From the NCBI RefSeq assembly GCF_032854445.1, contig NC_088295.1, forward strand, positions 66,633,249-66,697,248: a DNA stretch of 64,000 bases. The letters are read 5' to 3'. The notes under the pieces are model-generated. The model had not been told where the DNA came from. It did not search any database and worked only from the letters and a program-made list of their open reading frames with translations. A program made the translations under genes and the position numbers. Below, piece by piece: positions 39,406 to 50,200 of this stretch. The stretch is from Liolophura sinensis. Taxonomy: Eukaryota; Mollusca; Polyplacophora; Chitonida; Chitonidae. Numbering within the stretch: position 1 is the first letter of the stretch; the number at the start of each line of letters is the position of its first letter.

Positions 39406-39597
39406 GTGAATCAATGCATAATGCAGGTCTCAGTGTTAATGTCAACCTATGTGAATCAATGCATAATGCAGGTCTCAATGTTAATGTCAACCTACGTGAA
39501 TCAATGCATAATGCAGGTCTCAATGTTAATGTCAACCTATGTGAATCAATGCATAATGCAGATCTCAATGTTAATGCCAACTTATGTGAATCAATGC
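39406..39597. repeat. 45-bp tandem repeat, 4.3 copies, open in several frames
   Basis: Units start at 39406, 39451, 39496, 39541 and 39586 (partial), each gtgaatcaatgcataatgca, then ggtctcaatgttaatgtcaa and cctat. Because 45 is a multiple of three and the unit lacks stops in three frames, two plus frames and one minus frame stay open. None has a domain or splice context, so coding is unproven. Confidence 0.9.
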
Positions 39598-42500
39598 TTT
39601 TGTCGTATGTGAAAGTGTCATGATAAAGACTTTCTTACGACATAACGAAAGTTTGAAAACCTTAATCCTATGACAAGCTAAACATATCATGAAATACACT
39701 GTGCGTTCATACCTATTCCTTAAATTCGCCTTCATTTCCCTCATACGCTTTGAGAGTGTCGCCTCATTAACTGGTACGCCCTTCAGTGCCTTCTAGTTTT
39801 CACGCTGTTGTCAATTCCAGTTACAGCATTCTTTACGGACTACGAATGGTATACGAATGTCGGACATTTTTTATATTTACTTTAAATGACATACTCTAAC
39901 CAAGATACCCAGCTAAATGTATATGGCAGACATGGTTCCCCCTGTGAGCAGCGGGGATCTATTCTTGTCAGAGTTGGTAGTACTGATTTGCCATTAGCTT
40001 TTCATCGCTGTCTCACAGAAAACGGACAACAGATCAGATTGCAAACACATCATCTACTAGACATCAAATATATTTCTACTGTAAATGGAATCTGACATCA
40101 TCCAACTGCCCGATTTGTCTGTAATGCTGTCATCTTATTCGTAATGATGTATCAGACATACACAAATACAAGTACAGAGTTTATGATATATAATGCACTC
40201 CCACGTATATGTAGGCAGAAACTGCTCCTGCGGTCCTACAGCAGTAACCATTATATCCTAATGAACCAATTCGGTTGACATTTCCTCCACAATGGCTCCA
40301 AATAAAAAAAATAGGTTTCGTGAAATATTCAAGAGTTGGCAGAAATGGCCTTCTGCTGGGCTGTGTCGGCGCCCACCCGTTGTCTCTATATTGTCGCAGC
40401 GTGACAAGATTACGATGTTGTGTGGATTCGCGGTCAGCTTGAAGACCACCTCAGGCTGATCTCGTCTGGTACATTGACACTTGGCGGGTAACTAAGCCAT
40501 GGGATGAGGCTGTTTTATGTAGTATTTATGAACTGTAACATTTATATGAGAGTGCGAATGTGGAATAATTACCGGAATAATCTGATAGCTAGATTATGGG
40601 ATAAGAGGAACTTCCAAGGGACCATATTTGTTGGTGGAAGCGAGATTTGAAATTATTAAAGTTGGTATCAGGAGCATATCGACAACCTTTAGAGGACTTT
40701 TGACAGAAAATGAAAAAGATTTCAGTACTTGACATCAGTAGGCCCTAACGTTACATGATGTTTGTCAAATTCAATATGAATCTCCAATGATAAACATACT
40801 TCACTTAACACAGTTTTCACCATTTACATTTATTTCAAATGATATTTCAGTGGATTACTTATAAATCATATGTATATTAAGTGACCTTCAAGGTTTTTTG
40901 CCCTACTTATGTGTTATTGCAGTTATGCTCTTATTACAGGGTTATGTTAGTCTCATTTTCATAAGACTAGTAACTTATATTCTTTGTACAGAAGATTTCG
41001 GAACCACTCATGATAAAGAAAAATATAGAGATACACTGCAAACAAAAGACCAAGATCGTACTAGAGTTTGCCGTCCTGTTATACATGCCTTCGTCTAATG
41101 TTTGTTTATTTGTTATTAATGGCCTGATCTCTCTACGTAGATTCTAATTGTATCAACGTATTCACTTTTTTTCATGTTGCAAGTATGGAGAAATCCATGG
41201 TTCACTTTTTATAAATGCTTGTATCGCCATGCATAATCTGCTGGCATATTAGTTTGTAGAATGACAGTAACCATCAGCTCCACAAGTGCATAGTTTGCCT
41301 AAGTGTCACTATTTGGTTTTGCGCTAAATTCTCTGCTTAAACACACTGTTCATCTCAGAAAAGTGAATGAAATTTAAAAAAACATAAAAATACTTGAAAG
41401 TTATATCTTTAACAATGACTGATTTCTAACATGCTCAAAATCGTTTTTTTTTTTGCTTTTGTTTTTGAGGTTATTATCATTGAAAATAAAACACTAATGC
41501 TACACACTCTCGACGAAAACACTGGTGTTCAATTCCACACATTAGAAATAAATGTGGATAATATCAGTACACGAAAACCACCAGTATGATCACGTGCTCG
41601 AATCCAGGTTCCAATGTTTTCTTTCCGGTTTTAAGTCAGGAGAGTATGGTGTAACAAAAACAAAGAACACATGAACCTAATTGTCTCAGTCATAATTCTT
41701 TCGTTTGCCTTCTGGTCGTAAGTAATTCAATATAGAGCACAGCCTTTAAATTGTTTGGATTGTACTCTTTTTTTCAAAAATACAACATTTTCCATGGCGT
41801 CTCTTTATTGACAGATGTTTATGTATCGTGGACTGCTTCATGTAGTTTATTTTACTTCACCATTTTCCTAGCAAATGTTCTGAGAGCTAATTCTGTAAAC
41901 TTCACGACCTGTTCAGATGCTTTGTATTACCAATTAAAGGCCACCTTTCCACTATTAATGCAGTTCGCCATCCACGAAGATTTAAAAACAACGAATTAAA
42001 AACTTGCGCATGGTTTCCAAATGTTTCCAATTAGGTGCAGATCAACGCATGGTTTATGTCTAACTTTATTACTGAGACCTCAGATAAATATCTCATAAAC
42101 ATGCTAAATTGTGTGCTAGTGTTAGGTATTAACGACTAGATTAACATTTCACACAATTTAGAGGTGACAAGCAACTTTGTATATCACTCAAAACAGAAAT
42201 TAGCTGACATTTGTGATCTAGACATTGGAAGTCAATGCACGCACCATGGTTTAAGTGACTACAGGAACACATGTTTTAAAAGTAAAGTTATCTGAGAATA
42301 GATAGTGAATGAAGAAATTAGGAAATACAACGCAGAGATGATATGCATATATAAATGCCCCCAAGACTATTATTTTTCCCAGTAACATGTAGAGTATACA
42401 ATAACATGGCGTTTTAGGCAAAATAACCACTTACATACCATTTTAGGCATAATAACCATATGTACCCCCACGTGACCGTTGTTGTCTAACGTGAAGCGTT

Positions 42501-43064
42501 GTATTTTGTGTGATGCGGGATAAAAGATTATCTCCCGTACCATGTCAGCGCCCGGTAATGTCATGACGTAACAGTGACGAATTGACCCAACAATAAGATA
42601 TACGTAACGTAACGACGTCACCACTTCTGATGCTTCTGTCGCCTTTCAGCAAACGGATTTCAGTCTACTTTTATGAATCTTCAACGGGATAAAATAGAGT
42701 TGCACGCCAATGTTTCTCACCCGACACCTTTCAGTATCCAGTTATCACTGAATAAGTGCGCAGCTCAAATTACTTTAGGTTTGTGATTGTGAGAATATAT
42801 ATTTCTCTCATCATTGGAACGCGCTGTATGACGTCACGGTTTTAACGCCTGCAAAGAAGTGCAACGTTCTCGAAGACGACGTTACGCTTGTCATCTACGT
42901 TGCCCAAAGTTACCAAAGTATACAAGTACGTCGAAACCTCGCCGTAGTCAACTAAGGTTACAGAAAGTAAGCAAAAGTAAATAGACGTCCGTGTAAACAC
43001 TGGAGATCCACAGCAGTTATATACGACATCTGCATTACAGTCATGAACGCAGAAAATTTGAATA

Positions 43065-43310
43065 CGGAGAGGTGAGATTATTACCTGTTTTGAAAGATCA
43101 AGTCCAACTCAAGCTGGCTTCCTCTGCGGTCGTACATGGAAAGGTCTGTCAACTACCTGCGGATGGTTGTGGGTTTCCCCCGGGCTCTGCCCGGTTTCTT
43201 CCCACCATAATGCTGGCCACCGTCGCAGGAAGTTGGCAGACCTTTACACGTACGGCCGGAGAGGAAGCCGGCATGAGCTGGACTTGATCTTTGAAAACAG
43301 GTTGAACTAA
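43065..43310. mobile_element. Fold-back SINE: two opposed SINE arms about a core spacer
   Basis: The left arm (about 43075-43165) reads gatcaagtccaactcaagct, ggcttcctctgcggtcgtac and atggaaaggtctgtcaacta. The reverse complement of the right arm (about 43220-43310) reads gatcaagtccagctcatgcc, ggcttcctctccggccgtac and gtgtaaaggtctgccaactt. Both are the same SINE segment in opposite orientations, joined by a spacer of about 55 bases that is the usual continuation of the left arm (gtgggtttcccccgggctct, ccataatgctggccacc). A transcript would form a hairpin of about 85 pairs. This is not the normal SINE layout. Confidence 0.85.
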
Positions 43311-43909
43311 ACATGTGAATATGTTTTCATTGCTTGGTACATTCGGCTTCCTGTTTTGCGAATAAAACAATATTATGGAGAGTATTGTCAAGTACGTAAA
43401 ACATTAAATTTATAAAAAGGTGGTGCTAGGGGGCGTGTCATTTCCTACTATTTATGCATTTACATGAACAGTTAGAATAAAACCCTGACTGAGTTAAATT
43501 AGCAAGAGGCCGTATTTAACCGGTTACTTGTGACCATTTGCCAGCTGTCACACTGACATCGCTGTTCTGGTCTTACTTTCTATGCGGTGTGTCTTTAATT
43601 ATATTACATTAATTTAATTATTAGGTAACACGTGATTAGTGTTACGCTAGTGCCTGTACGTGACTAGTTTTTCATTTTGGACATGATTTTTTCTCTCACA
43701 GAAAAGGTCAAGTTATTCTGTCCTGATGCTTTAACTTTGAGTGTGTGGTCTGCCGATTTTAAACAAAGTTATATTTTTGACGGAAGAATATTAATTAAAT
43801 ATGCATTTTTAAATATGCAAAAAAACGTTAAGTTTAAATAATTTGTGATAATTTTTTTCACAGAGCGAATATTTGGGAAAGATTTATTCGCTTTGCAAGT
43901 ATTGCATAC

Positions 43910-44072
43910 CGAGGATTCAGAAGGTCGTTGATTCACAAATTTGGTAAGAATACTTAACCCATAATATTCCGTCCAGTCCGGCGTGGGCAGACTGTCGCCT
44001 AATGTGGGGAATTTAAGTGACATTGGAAATGCAAAATGCACTGGGCTACTCCTCACTTGTGTGCAGTACAGT
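43910..44072 (-). CDS. Candidate exon, unrecognised protein
   Basis: A strong acceptor (ttttttttttatttcag) precedes a frame that stays open and reads well as protein: LYCTQVRSSPVHFAFPMSL, then GDSLPTPDWTEYYGLSILTK and FVNQRPSESS. A donor-like G|GTATGC follows at 43909. Without that donor the frame would continue to a stop at 43769 through lower-complexity sequence. The exon would enter in phase 2 and leave in phase 0. Its phase does not join the neighbouring minus-strand exon at 44704-44897, so the two may belong to different transcripts or one may be false. Confidence 0.35.
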
Positions 44073-44703
44073 CTGAAATAAAAAAAAATATAAATAAATA
44101 AGTACTTTCATGCAATTACTGTCACCACTAGAAATGCGTTAGACAATGTTAGCGTACTAAAATATTGATTTTATATTCTGGTTAGTGATATTGATTCTGA
44201 AATTTTTAATATCTTATCTTAACATACCCTTGGCAAAAAATATGGTATAAATCACAATTACTTATTTGTATACTCACAATGTATGATATGTTTTATATGT
44301 TTTGTTTCTAAACTGTGTGTATTTTGATTTCATTCTAGAGGGAAGAGACACGACGGAACTATTTCGTTACGTTCACTATATAATCACACAATATGGCGGC
44401 GCGACGGAGGAGGATGTCTTCACACAGAAACAGAGGCTAATCAGGCAGTATGAATATTATTATAGACTTTAAACTGAAAGGTTGTTTAACCACGTTTCAT
44501 CAAAATAACTACTATCGAAGAATGTGTTAATCTTACCAGTAAAATGTTTTTAACTTTCATGGGGCCTCAATGGCAAATAAAAAAATTGATCCAAACTATC
44601 AAATCAATAAATAAACACACAGTAAAACAAATAAAAGATACACAAAAGCTAACTGTTACCAACAGAATGTATGACTCATAGTTTCCTGCAAATGATGATT
44701 CCA

Positions 44704-44897
44704 TTAGCCTTTGAGGATGTGGTTCACTGATTTTCGTGACACAGGTTGTCCACCGTTGGTCTCCGACCAGGTGTTCAGTCGGGCTTGATGTCCAGGTTCC
44801 AGGGCAAACATCTGAGAGTGTTGCTGACTCGGCATGTGGAGGGTCTCGCAAGCCTCACCCATTTGACTAAGGTGGGTTACAATGTCCGTGAATCGTT
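44704..44897 (-). CDS. Candidate terminal exon of an unrecognised minus-strand gene
   Basis: A pyrimidine-rich acceptor (ctctttttttttacatttag) is followed by 63 codons and a TAA. The protein reads RFTDIVTHLSQMGEACETLH, then MPSQQHSQMFALEPGHQ, a SETNGGQPVSRKS segment and NHILKG at the end. The first part looks like an amphipathic helix. Entry is phase 1, so the preceding exon should supply one base. I did not find that exon on the minus strand up to about 50 kb. I see no clear AATAAA downstream. Family unknown. It lies just upstream of, and antisense to, the plus-strand gene that starts to be visible at 45366. Confidence 0.45.
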
Positions 44898-45365
44898 CTA
44901 AATGTAAAAAAAAGAGCTCTCCGTCATTTTACTCGTACTGCTTTAAATTTGTTATTGTTTATTTTTATTTGTAGCCGTTAGCAATTTGGACTTTTTTATT
45001 GGTGCTTATCGGCATACCCTAGTCCCAAAATATTTTAACAATTTGATGGAAAGTTAAATAGATATTAAGTATATAGTATTTGAGGGTGATGAGGAATATC
45101 GAGGGTTCGTGCTTTCATAATCACAGGTACCCATTCGAATCCAAGACAAGTTGATCTTAGTGAAATTTATCTTTGTGTAATCAAGTGAATTCAGGGTTTT
45201 ATCTAAATTATTTCACTTCCGGCTACGATCACTCACCAGCTTTGGCTATACACTACAGATATATTCATGAGTTGTGTGTTGAACATAAATAAATCATGCT
45301 TAGTTGTGTTACCAGACTTTATTAAAAATGTAATAACGACTTGCATGCTGCTATTATATATCCAG

Positions 45366-45536
45366 GACATATCCAAACGTTTAGATCGCTTCAAGGACCA
45401 GACACTGCCAATTTCACAAAAATGTCTCGCTGACGTCATGGCAGAGAACGCCTTCCTATCAAACTTGAAGGCTGATCTGAAGGAGCTGTCCAATAAAACG
45501 AATACCCAGATCGTTCTGATGGCTTGTATCGACCAG
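45366..45536 (+). CDS. Unrecognised gene, exon 1 of 5 visible
   Basis: Fifty-seven codons open in phase 0 at both ends, bounded by ...tatatccag and CAG|GTATGA. The protein begins DISKRLDRFKDQTLPISQKC, continues with LADVMAENAF and an LKADLKELSNKT run, and ends IVLMACIDQ. It is rich in Lys, Asp and Leu and reads as helical, possibly coiled. The frame is also open upstream to an ATG at 45267 through a hydrophobic stretch, so a first exon starting there is possible, though the acceptor reading is preferred because that stretch looks like intron. It joins exon 2 (46019) in frame. Confidence 0.6.
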
Positions 45537-46018
45537 GTATGAGGGTTTTGAATGCTTGAGCGATTGGCATCGTTACCAACTGACACTAGCCAGGACAGTC
45601 GACAACGCTTAAAACAGCACTACCTCTGAAAATTTTTTTATCTCATGTCTTCGTGTGTCGTGCTTTGATGTTAGCTCTTGCCTTCTCTCTACTTTGCTTA
45701 TTATCTTGTCGCCTATTACTCTCGACATGACCGGCAACAGCTTATTTTGCAAGGGTCTGTAGACTGTTAAATTACAAGCATATCGCATAGGTGATGTGTG
45801 AATTTTGCAACTCTAGTATAAAGCCAGCTTTCTTTTACAAACTATTACATTATGCCATGTACACAGATGCTCAGACTTTTAACGCTTTATTTCTTTTTGG
45901 AAAAACAGGCGTATTTTTGCAAGATTAAACACAGAGCTTGACTGACCTCTCTTCAAGCGAGCATGTTACATAAAAAAGTAAAATTAAAAACACTTTTCTT
46001 TTTTTATGTTGTCCACAG

Positions 46019-46116
46019 AAAATGGAAGAGTACTCCCCTTTTGACGAACCAATCAAGCTGCTTATTTATAAGATGGTTAACATGACGTGGAGTTTGGTCA
46101 AAAGTTACAACAACAA
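46019..46116 (+). CDS. Unrecognised gene, exon 2 of 5 visible
   Basis: A long pyrimidine-rich acceptor (ttttctttttttatgttgtccacag) leads into KMEEYSPFDEPIKLLIYKMV and NMTWSLVKSYNN, ending AA|GTAAGT in phase 2. The split Lys codon is completed by the first base of exon 3, giving an unbroken NNKYKNAMQ junction. Agreement of phase at both ends is good evidence that these are real consecutive exons. No domain is recognised. Confidence 0.7.
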
Positions 46117-46242
46117 GTAAGTTTGGATATTAAAAAAAAGTTAAAATGATGAAAATTAACAACGTGTTAAACCAAATAACAAATAGCTAATATCAGTCAT
46201 TATATTTATGGTATACTTTTCCCTTATAATCGTCTCTTTTTA

Positions 46243-46425
46243 GGGGCCAGAAGTTCAAAAGCGTATTATAGTTAAACCAGGCTTAAATCTTAATGCCAGT
46301 ATCATCCCAGTACAAAGTAAATCGCACTTTAGTCAGGACTAAAGTTAATACCGGGCTTAAATTTTAATACCAAATATAAAGTAAATAGCTTAAATCTTAA
46401 ATACACTTTTGAACGTCTGGGCCCA
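46243..46425. mobile_element. MITE-like element in the intron, ending about 35 bp before exon 3
   Basis: The left end reads ggggccagaagttcaaaagc, then gtatta. The reverse complement of the right end reads tgggcccagacgttcaaaag, then tgtatt. The two match over about 25 bases. The interior repeats ggcttaaat and has a ctttagtc/gactaaag palindrome. It has no coding potential. Confidence 0.6.
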
Positions 46426-46461
46426 GGGTAGAGATTTCTTGCGACTTCTTTTCTTTGATAG

Positions 46462-46713
46462 GTACAAAAATGCTATGCAGAAATGTGAGTCAAATGTCAA
46501 ATATTCATCCCATTTTAGAACGGATGACGCAGCTGTCATGTCGGAATTTGGACAAAAGATGGTAAAGAAGACAAGAAATGATGATGCTTACGACAAATCA
46601 GAGCATCGAGCCACGAGAAAGACACAGAAATTCTGTAAAGTGGCACCATGGCCGCTGAAAGGCGATTTTGACGATTACATGGGCAGAAAGTTCAAACACG
46701 TGAACTATGGTAC
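46462..46713 (+). CDS. Unrecognised gene, exon 3 of 5 visible
   Basis: The acceptor ttcttttctttgatag joins exon 2 with a completed Lys codon. The protein reads YKNAMQKCESNVKYSSHFRT, then DDAAVMSEFGQKMVKK, a basic ARRATRK-like linker and an APWPLKGDFDDYMGRKFK-HVNYG end. Two donors overlap at the end: G|GTACGT after 46709 (phase 1) and GTAC|GTACCG after 46713 (phase 2). Only the second fits the phase of exon 4. The last 61 coding bases and the donor are duplicated just downstream (46720-46790). The ending resembles that of exon 4 (DxYMxxxxxxxVxYG), which suggests related modules. Confidence 0.65.
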
Positions 46714-46790
46714 GTACCGTGGCCGCTGAAAGGCGATTTTGACGATTACATGGGTAGAAAGTTCAAACACGTGAACTATGGTACGTACCG
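46649..46790. repeat. 71-bp tandem duplication over an exon end and its donor
   Basis: 46649-46719 and 46720-46790 are identical apart from one base (gggcag versus gggtag, a synonymous Gly change in frame). Each copy holds the end of exon 3 and the donor tandem. Reading through the first donor hits TGA at the start of copy two, so the first donor must be used for an open product. It could be biological or an assembly artefact. Confidence 0.95.
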
Positions 46791-47342
46791 ATTAGTGTGA
46801 AAAATCAGAGTATTAGCCTGCTTGGACAAGCGCGACGCAGAGATCCACGAGGTTAGTCCGCTGTAGAGTTACCGGTAATATACAGTTACATGTATCTCGA
46901 CCTGAAGGGTCTCAAGGGGTATGTCATACCTCATTCACTAATAACTTCAGCACGGAAATAAAAGCTGGAGGCTTGCGTAACAAATGACGTATTCTGGGAG
47001 GTTGAGAACATGGAATTCTGCTTTACTTTGCTGGGTGGCTGCGTTTGCACCGCTACTCTCTTGACACTAAAATGGTATATACATATATATAAGCTTTACT
47101 GATGTCAAATGCAACGCTCTGGCAGTGATGAAAGAAGGAAAGCAATTATTATATTACAGATTTTATAAGATCATTAGAAAATGTAATTTAACAACGTATT
47201 TCGTCAAATTAACATTTGTAGGCACTGTTTTCCCCCACTATAGATATTAAATTCTTCTAATCTGATATGTTTTACGCTCATGTTTTACATCATTTACCTT
47301 GATATTATGTCATTTTAACACTTGGGTAACTTTGACATCTTA

Positions 47343-47609
47343 ACATTTGTGTGTTTAGAAAGTATGCTATTGGTTTTTGCCATCATTAATTAACACGTAT
47401 ACTGAGTAATAGAAATTATACATATTAAAATCGGACGGAAAGTCATATCACATTAAAACATAATTAGCAAATAAATAGAATCCATATCCCTATAAATAAT
47501 TATGTGTCTCCAGGTAGCCATTATCATACACACGAAGTACGTTCTCACGAAAGAAAAATTCAACAAATGTAGTACATTTTATAGTTATTTTTCTCGTCAA
47601 TACACTTTT
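47343..47609. repeat. Left flank of the gap, near-copy of 47810-48077
   Basis: This 267-bp stretch (from acatttgtgtgtttagaaag to the last bases before the Ns) is repeated almost exactly on the other side of the gap, with a handful of substitutions and single-base indels. See the assembly-gap entry. Confidence 0.95.
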
Positions 47610-47809
47610 NNNNNNNNNNNNNNNNNNNNNNNNNNNNNNNNNNNNNNNNNNNNNNNNNNNNNNNNNNNNNNNNNNNNNNNNNNNNNNNNNNNNNNNNNNN
47701 NNNNNNNNNNNNNNNNNNNNNNNNNNNNNNNNNNNNNNNNNNNNNNNNNNNNNNNNNNNNNNNNNNNNNNNNNNNNNNNNNNNNNNNNNNNNNNNNNNNN
47801 NNNNNNNNN
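47610..47809. other. Assembly gap, 200 N
   Basis: Exactly 200 Ns, a common placeholder length. The two flanks repeat each other up to the gap edges, so the gap probably marks two contig ends that overlap but were not merged. It lies in the intron between exons 3 and 4 of the plus-strand gene. Confidence 0.97.
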
Positions 47810-48077
47810 ACATTTGTGTGTTTAGAAAGTATGCTATTGGTTGTTGCCATCATTAATTAACACGTATACTGATAATAGAAATTATACATATTAAAATCGG
47901 ACGGAAAGTCATATCACATTAAAACATAATTAGCAAATAAATAGAATCTATATCCCTATAAATAACTATGTGTCTCCAGGTAGCCATTATAATAAACACG
48001 AAGTACGTTCTCAACGAAAGAAAAATTCAACAAATGTGGTATATTTTTATAGTTATTTTTCTCGTCAATACACTTTT
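47810..48077. repeat. Right flank of the gap, near-copy of 47343-47609
   Basis: It begins acatttgtgtgtttagaaag at the first base after the Ns and follows the left flank to tacactttt. Differences include ggttgttg versus ggtttttg, gataatag versus gagtaatag, and aatcta versus aatcca. That is allele-like divergence. Confidence 0.95.
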
Positions 48078-48415
48078 CTGACCAAAGCTGTAGCTGATGT
48101 GTTCATACGTCTAACCAGCCTTCCGAGAGACAACTAATCCTTGACCGATCACGTCTTAAGGTCGATTCCAGCTTCCACTAGATTAAGCGCAGGTTTAAAT
48201 CAGGAAGTTCAGTATGTGAGAGTGAATTTTCCCGATTTTCTCCAACGATAATTTGGACTTTTATCATCCAGTGAAGGAATTTATGGGATGCAACGAAAAA
48301 CAACAATTTAATTATTGACAAAGTAATCAAAGAAAGCCATCAGTATGAATATCTTTTGAACATTGAACTCATTTTTAGTTATTTTAAAAAGTACTGATTT
48401 TTTCCTCTGACACAG

Positions 48416-48619
48416 ACATGTTCCTGCTTCATCTTATAAACCCACTAACAGCGTAACACCTGATGTGTCCCCGACCCCGTCTGTGGAAGTAGCCACTACT
48501 CTATCAGACAGCATGTCATCCTTACAAAACTCCGATGAAGCCATCTATCCATGGCGTGGCCATTCTAACATTGATTCCTACATGAAGGACGTCTATAGGC
48601 GGGGTGTGGACTACGGTAT
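48416..48619 (+). CDS. Unrecognised gene, exon 4 of 5 visible
   Basis: The acceptor tttttcctctgacacag leads into HVPASSYKPTNSVTPDVSPT, a Ser/Thr/Pro-rich linker (PSVEVATTLSDSMSSLQNS), and then DEAIYPWRGHSNIDSYMKDV with YRRGVDYG. Entry needs two bases from exon 3, which the distal exon 3 donor supplies. The end again has overlapping donors: G|GTATGT after 48615 (phase 1) and GTAT|GTACTC after 48619 (phase 2). Only the latter fits exon 5. The first half looks disordered; the last 25 residues echo the end of exon 3. Confidence 0.6.
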
Positions 48620-49550
48620 GTACTCCTCGTACTTATACAACACATAGGGCACATTCACAAGCGAAGTTTACAAAAAAAAATAATATTTACATTGTAGCTA
48701 TAGTTTTTGTCTTAATCGACATTTCCAAAAGCTATTCCAAAACATTTTCTGATTGGTAATATAATAAATAATATTAAAATAAATATATATTTATATAACA
48801 AATAATATTAAAAAGTAAAATGCAAATGCCAACGCCTTAAAATATATTCCCTCTTGATGACTGTTTCCAACCTGTAACAAGACTACAGGCCGTTTTCCTG
48901 TAAATTCATGAACATGTGGATTTGGCATTAATACAGTGTTGGGTTACAACATTTTCACATTTCAGAATGAATGGAGCATTATGGCTTAACACCACAATGA
49001 CAGTAATACAGCCATGTTGTGGTGAGGACGTGTTAAAGCCTTAAGACATCAATGGGTTTCGACGTGATAAGGAAAAAAATCAAAATTAAAAAAGAAAATA
49101 GACAGACACCTGTTAAACCAACTGTAGAAAAAAAACACTTATAATTCCAAAACCTTATCAAATACTTTAAAACTACATGGGGATTATGTATATGTATTAT
49201 ATATGTCATTGAATTTTATATATTTCATGATAACATCACCAAGGTTGTTGTCAAATAATTCAAATATATGTTCAGCTGTGTAGAACCGTGTCGGAAATCT
49301 TAATCTAGCATTGTTATTACATTCACTCCTTACCACTGTTAAAATATTGGATTTACCACTGTTATAATTTCACATAATATGTAAGTTTCATGAATGTATT
49401 TCTGAGAGTACAGTAGAACTCACATTATGGCTTTTGTTGGTTTCTCTAAAACGATATCTTCTGACTTCATGTTCGATTCGACAAAGATTTTTGCATCGCC
49501 GTTTCCCACAGACTCCATATTGTATTTGACTGACATTTTCATTTTCAGAG

Positions 49551-49759
49551 ATTTTCTTGGCAACAGCTTTCAAAACCGCAAACAGCAGCCAATGAAAAAC
49601 GGGAAAGTCAGACCTGTGAGTCACGTGATGAGTCCATCCGCCTTAGTGGTGGTATGCTCCCTCCAAGAATAACTCCCCTTAGTCAGAGATATGACGTGTA
49701 TGTTCAGGCCACTGCGCCACACATGGCCAAAAATAGTACAGAGCTGAGCTTAAAAGTTG
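49551..49759 (+). CDS. Unrecognised gene, exon 5 of 5 visible
   Basis: After ttttcattttcag(ag) the frame reads FSWQQLSKPQTAANEKRESQ, then a Cys and acidic-rich stretch, LSGGMLPPRITPLSQ and RYDVYVQATAPHMAK. It ends STELSLKV with G|GTAAGT in phase 1. This frame is open over the whole exon while the other two have stops. If the acceptor is the upstream cag the exon enters in phase 0; if it is the cagag two bases later it enters in phase 2 and joins exon 4's distal donor. Family unknown. The protein continues beyond this exon. Confidence 0.6.
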
Positions 49760-49988
49760 GTAAGTACTTTTAATAAGCCAGTCGTTTCCAGTGAACACAG
49801 CATATCCGGGCCTTAGGGAGATATGAAACGACACAATGTCCTCTACATGTATTTTTCAACAGTGTAAACCACGACAGCCACACTTAACTGAGCAAATATG
49901 GTGCATTTTTTTATATTATCATGGCTCCACAACCTATGCATATGGACTCGGTCGTGGAAAGTTTTGCGGAATGCTCATACGCCACTTT

Positions 49989-50018
49989 TGTGTGTGTGTG
50001 TGTGTTTTTTTTTTTTTT
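49989..50018. repeat. (TG)n followed by a T run
   Basis: A short TG dinucleotide run passes directly into about 14 Ts. It sits in the intron after exon 5. It is polymorphism-prone and no gene is implied. Confidence 0.95.
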
Positions 50019-50069
50019 GCAACATTTGGAAATTATGTCACATGATAAAATGGTGGTATGTAATAAAAC

Positions 50070-50073
<4 letters not shown>

Positions 50074-50157
<84 letters not shown>
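50074..50157. repeat. (TA)n microsatellite
   Basis: About 84 bases of alternating A and T. Tyr-Ile open frames on both strands through it are artefacts. Confidence 0.97.
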
Positions 50158-50160
<3 letters not shown>

Positions 50161-50200
50161 AGCCATAACTTCCGTTTAAATTGTCTGTTTTCCAACACAG

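Noticed and set aside
47490-47853. Frames crossing the N run
   Set aside because: Open only because Ns carry no stops.
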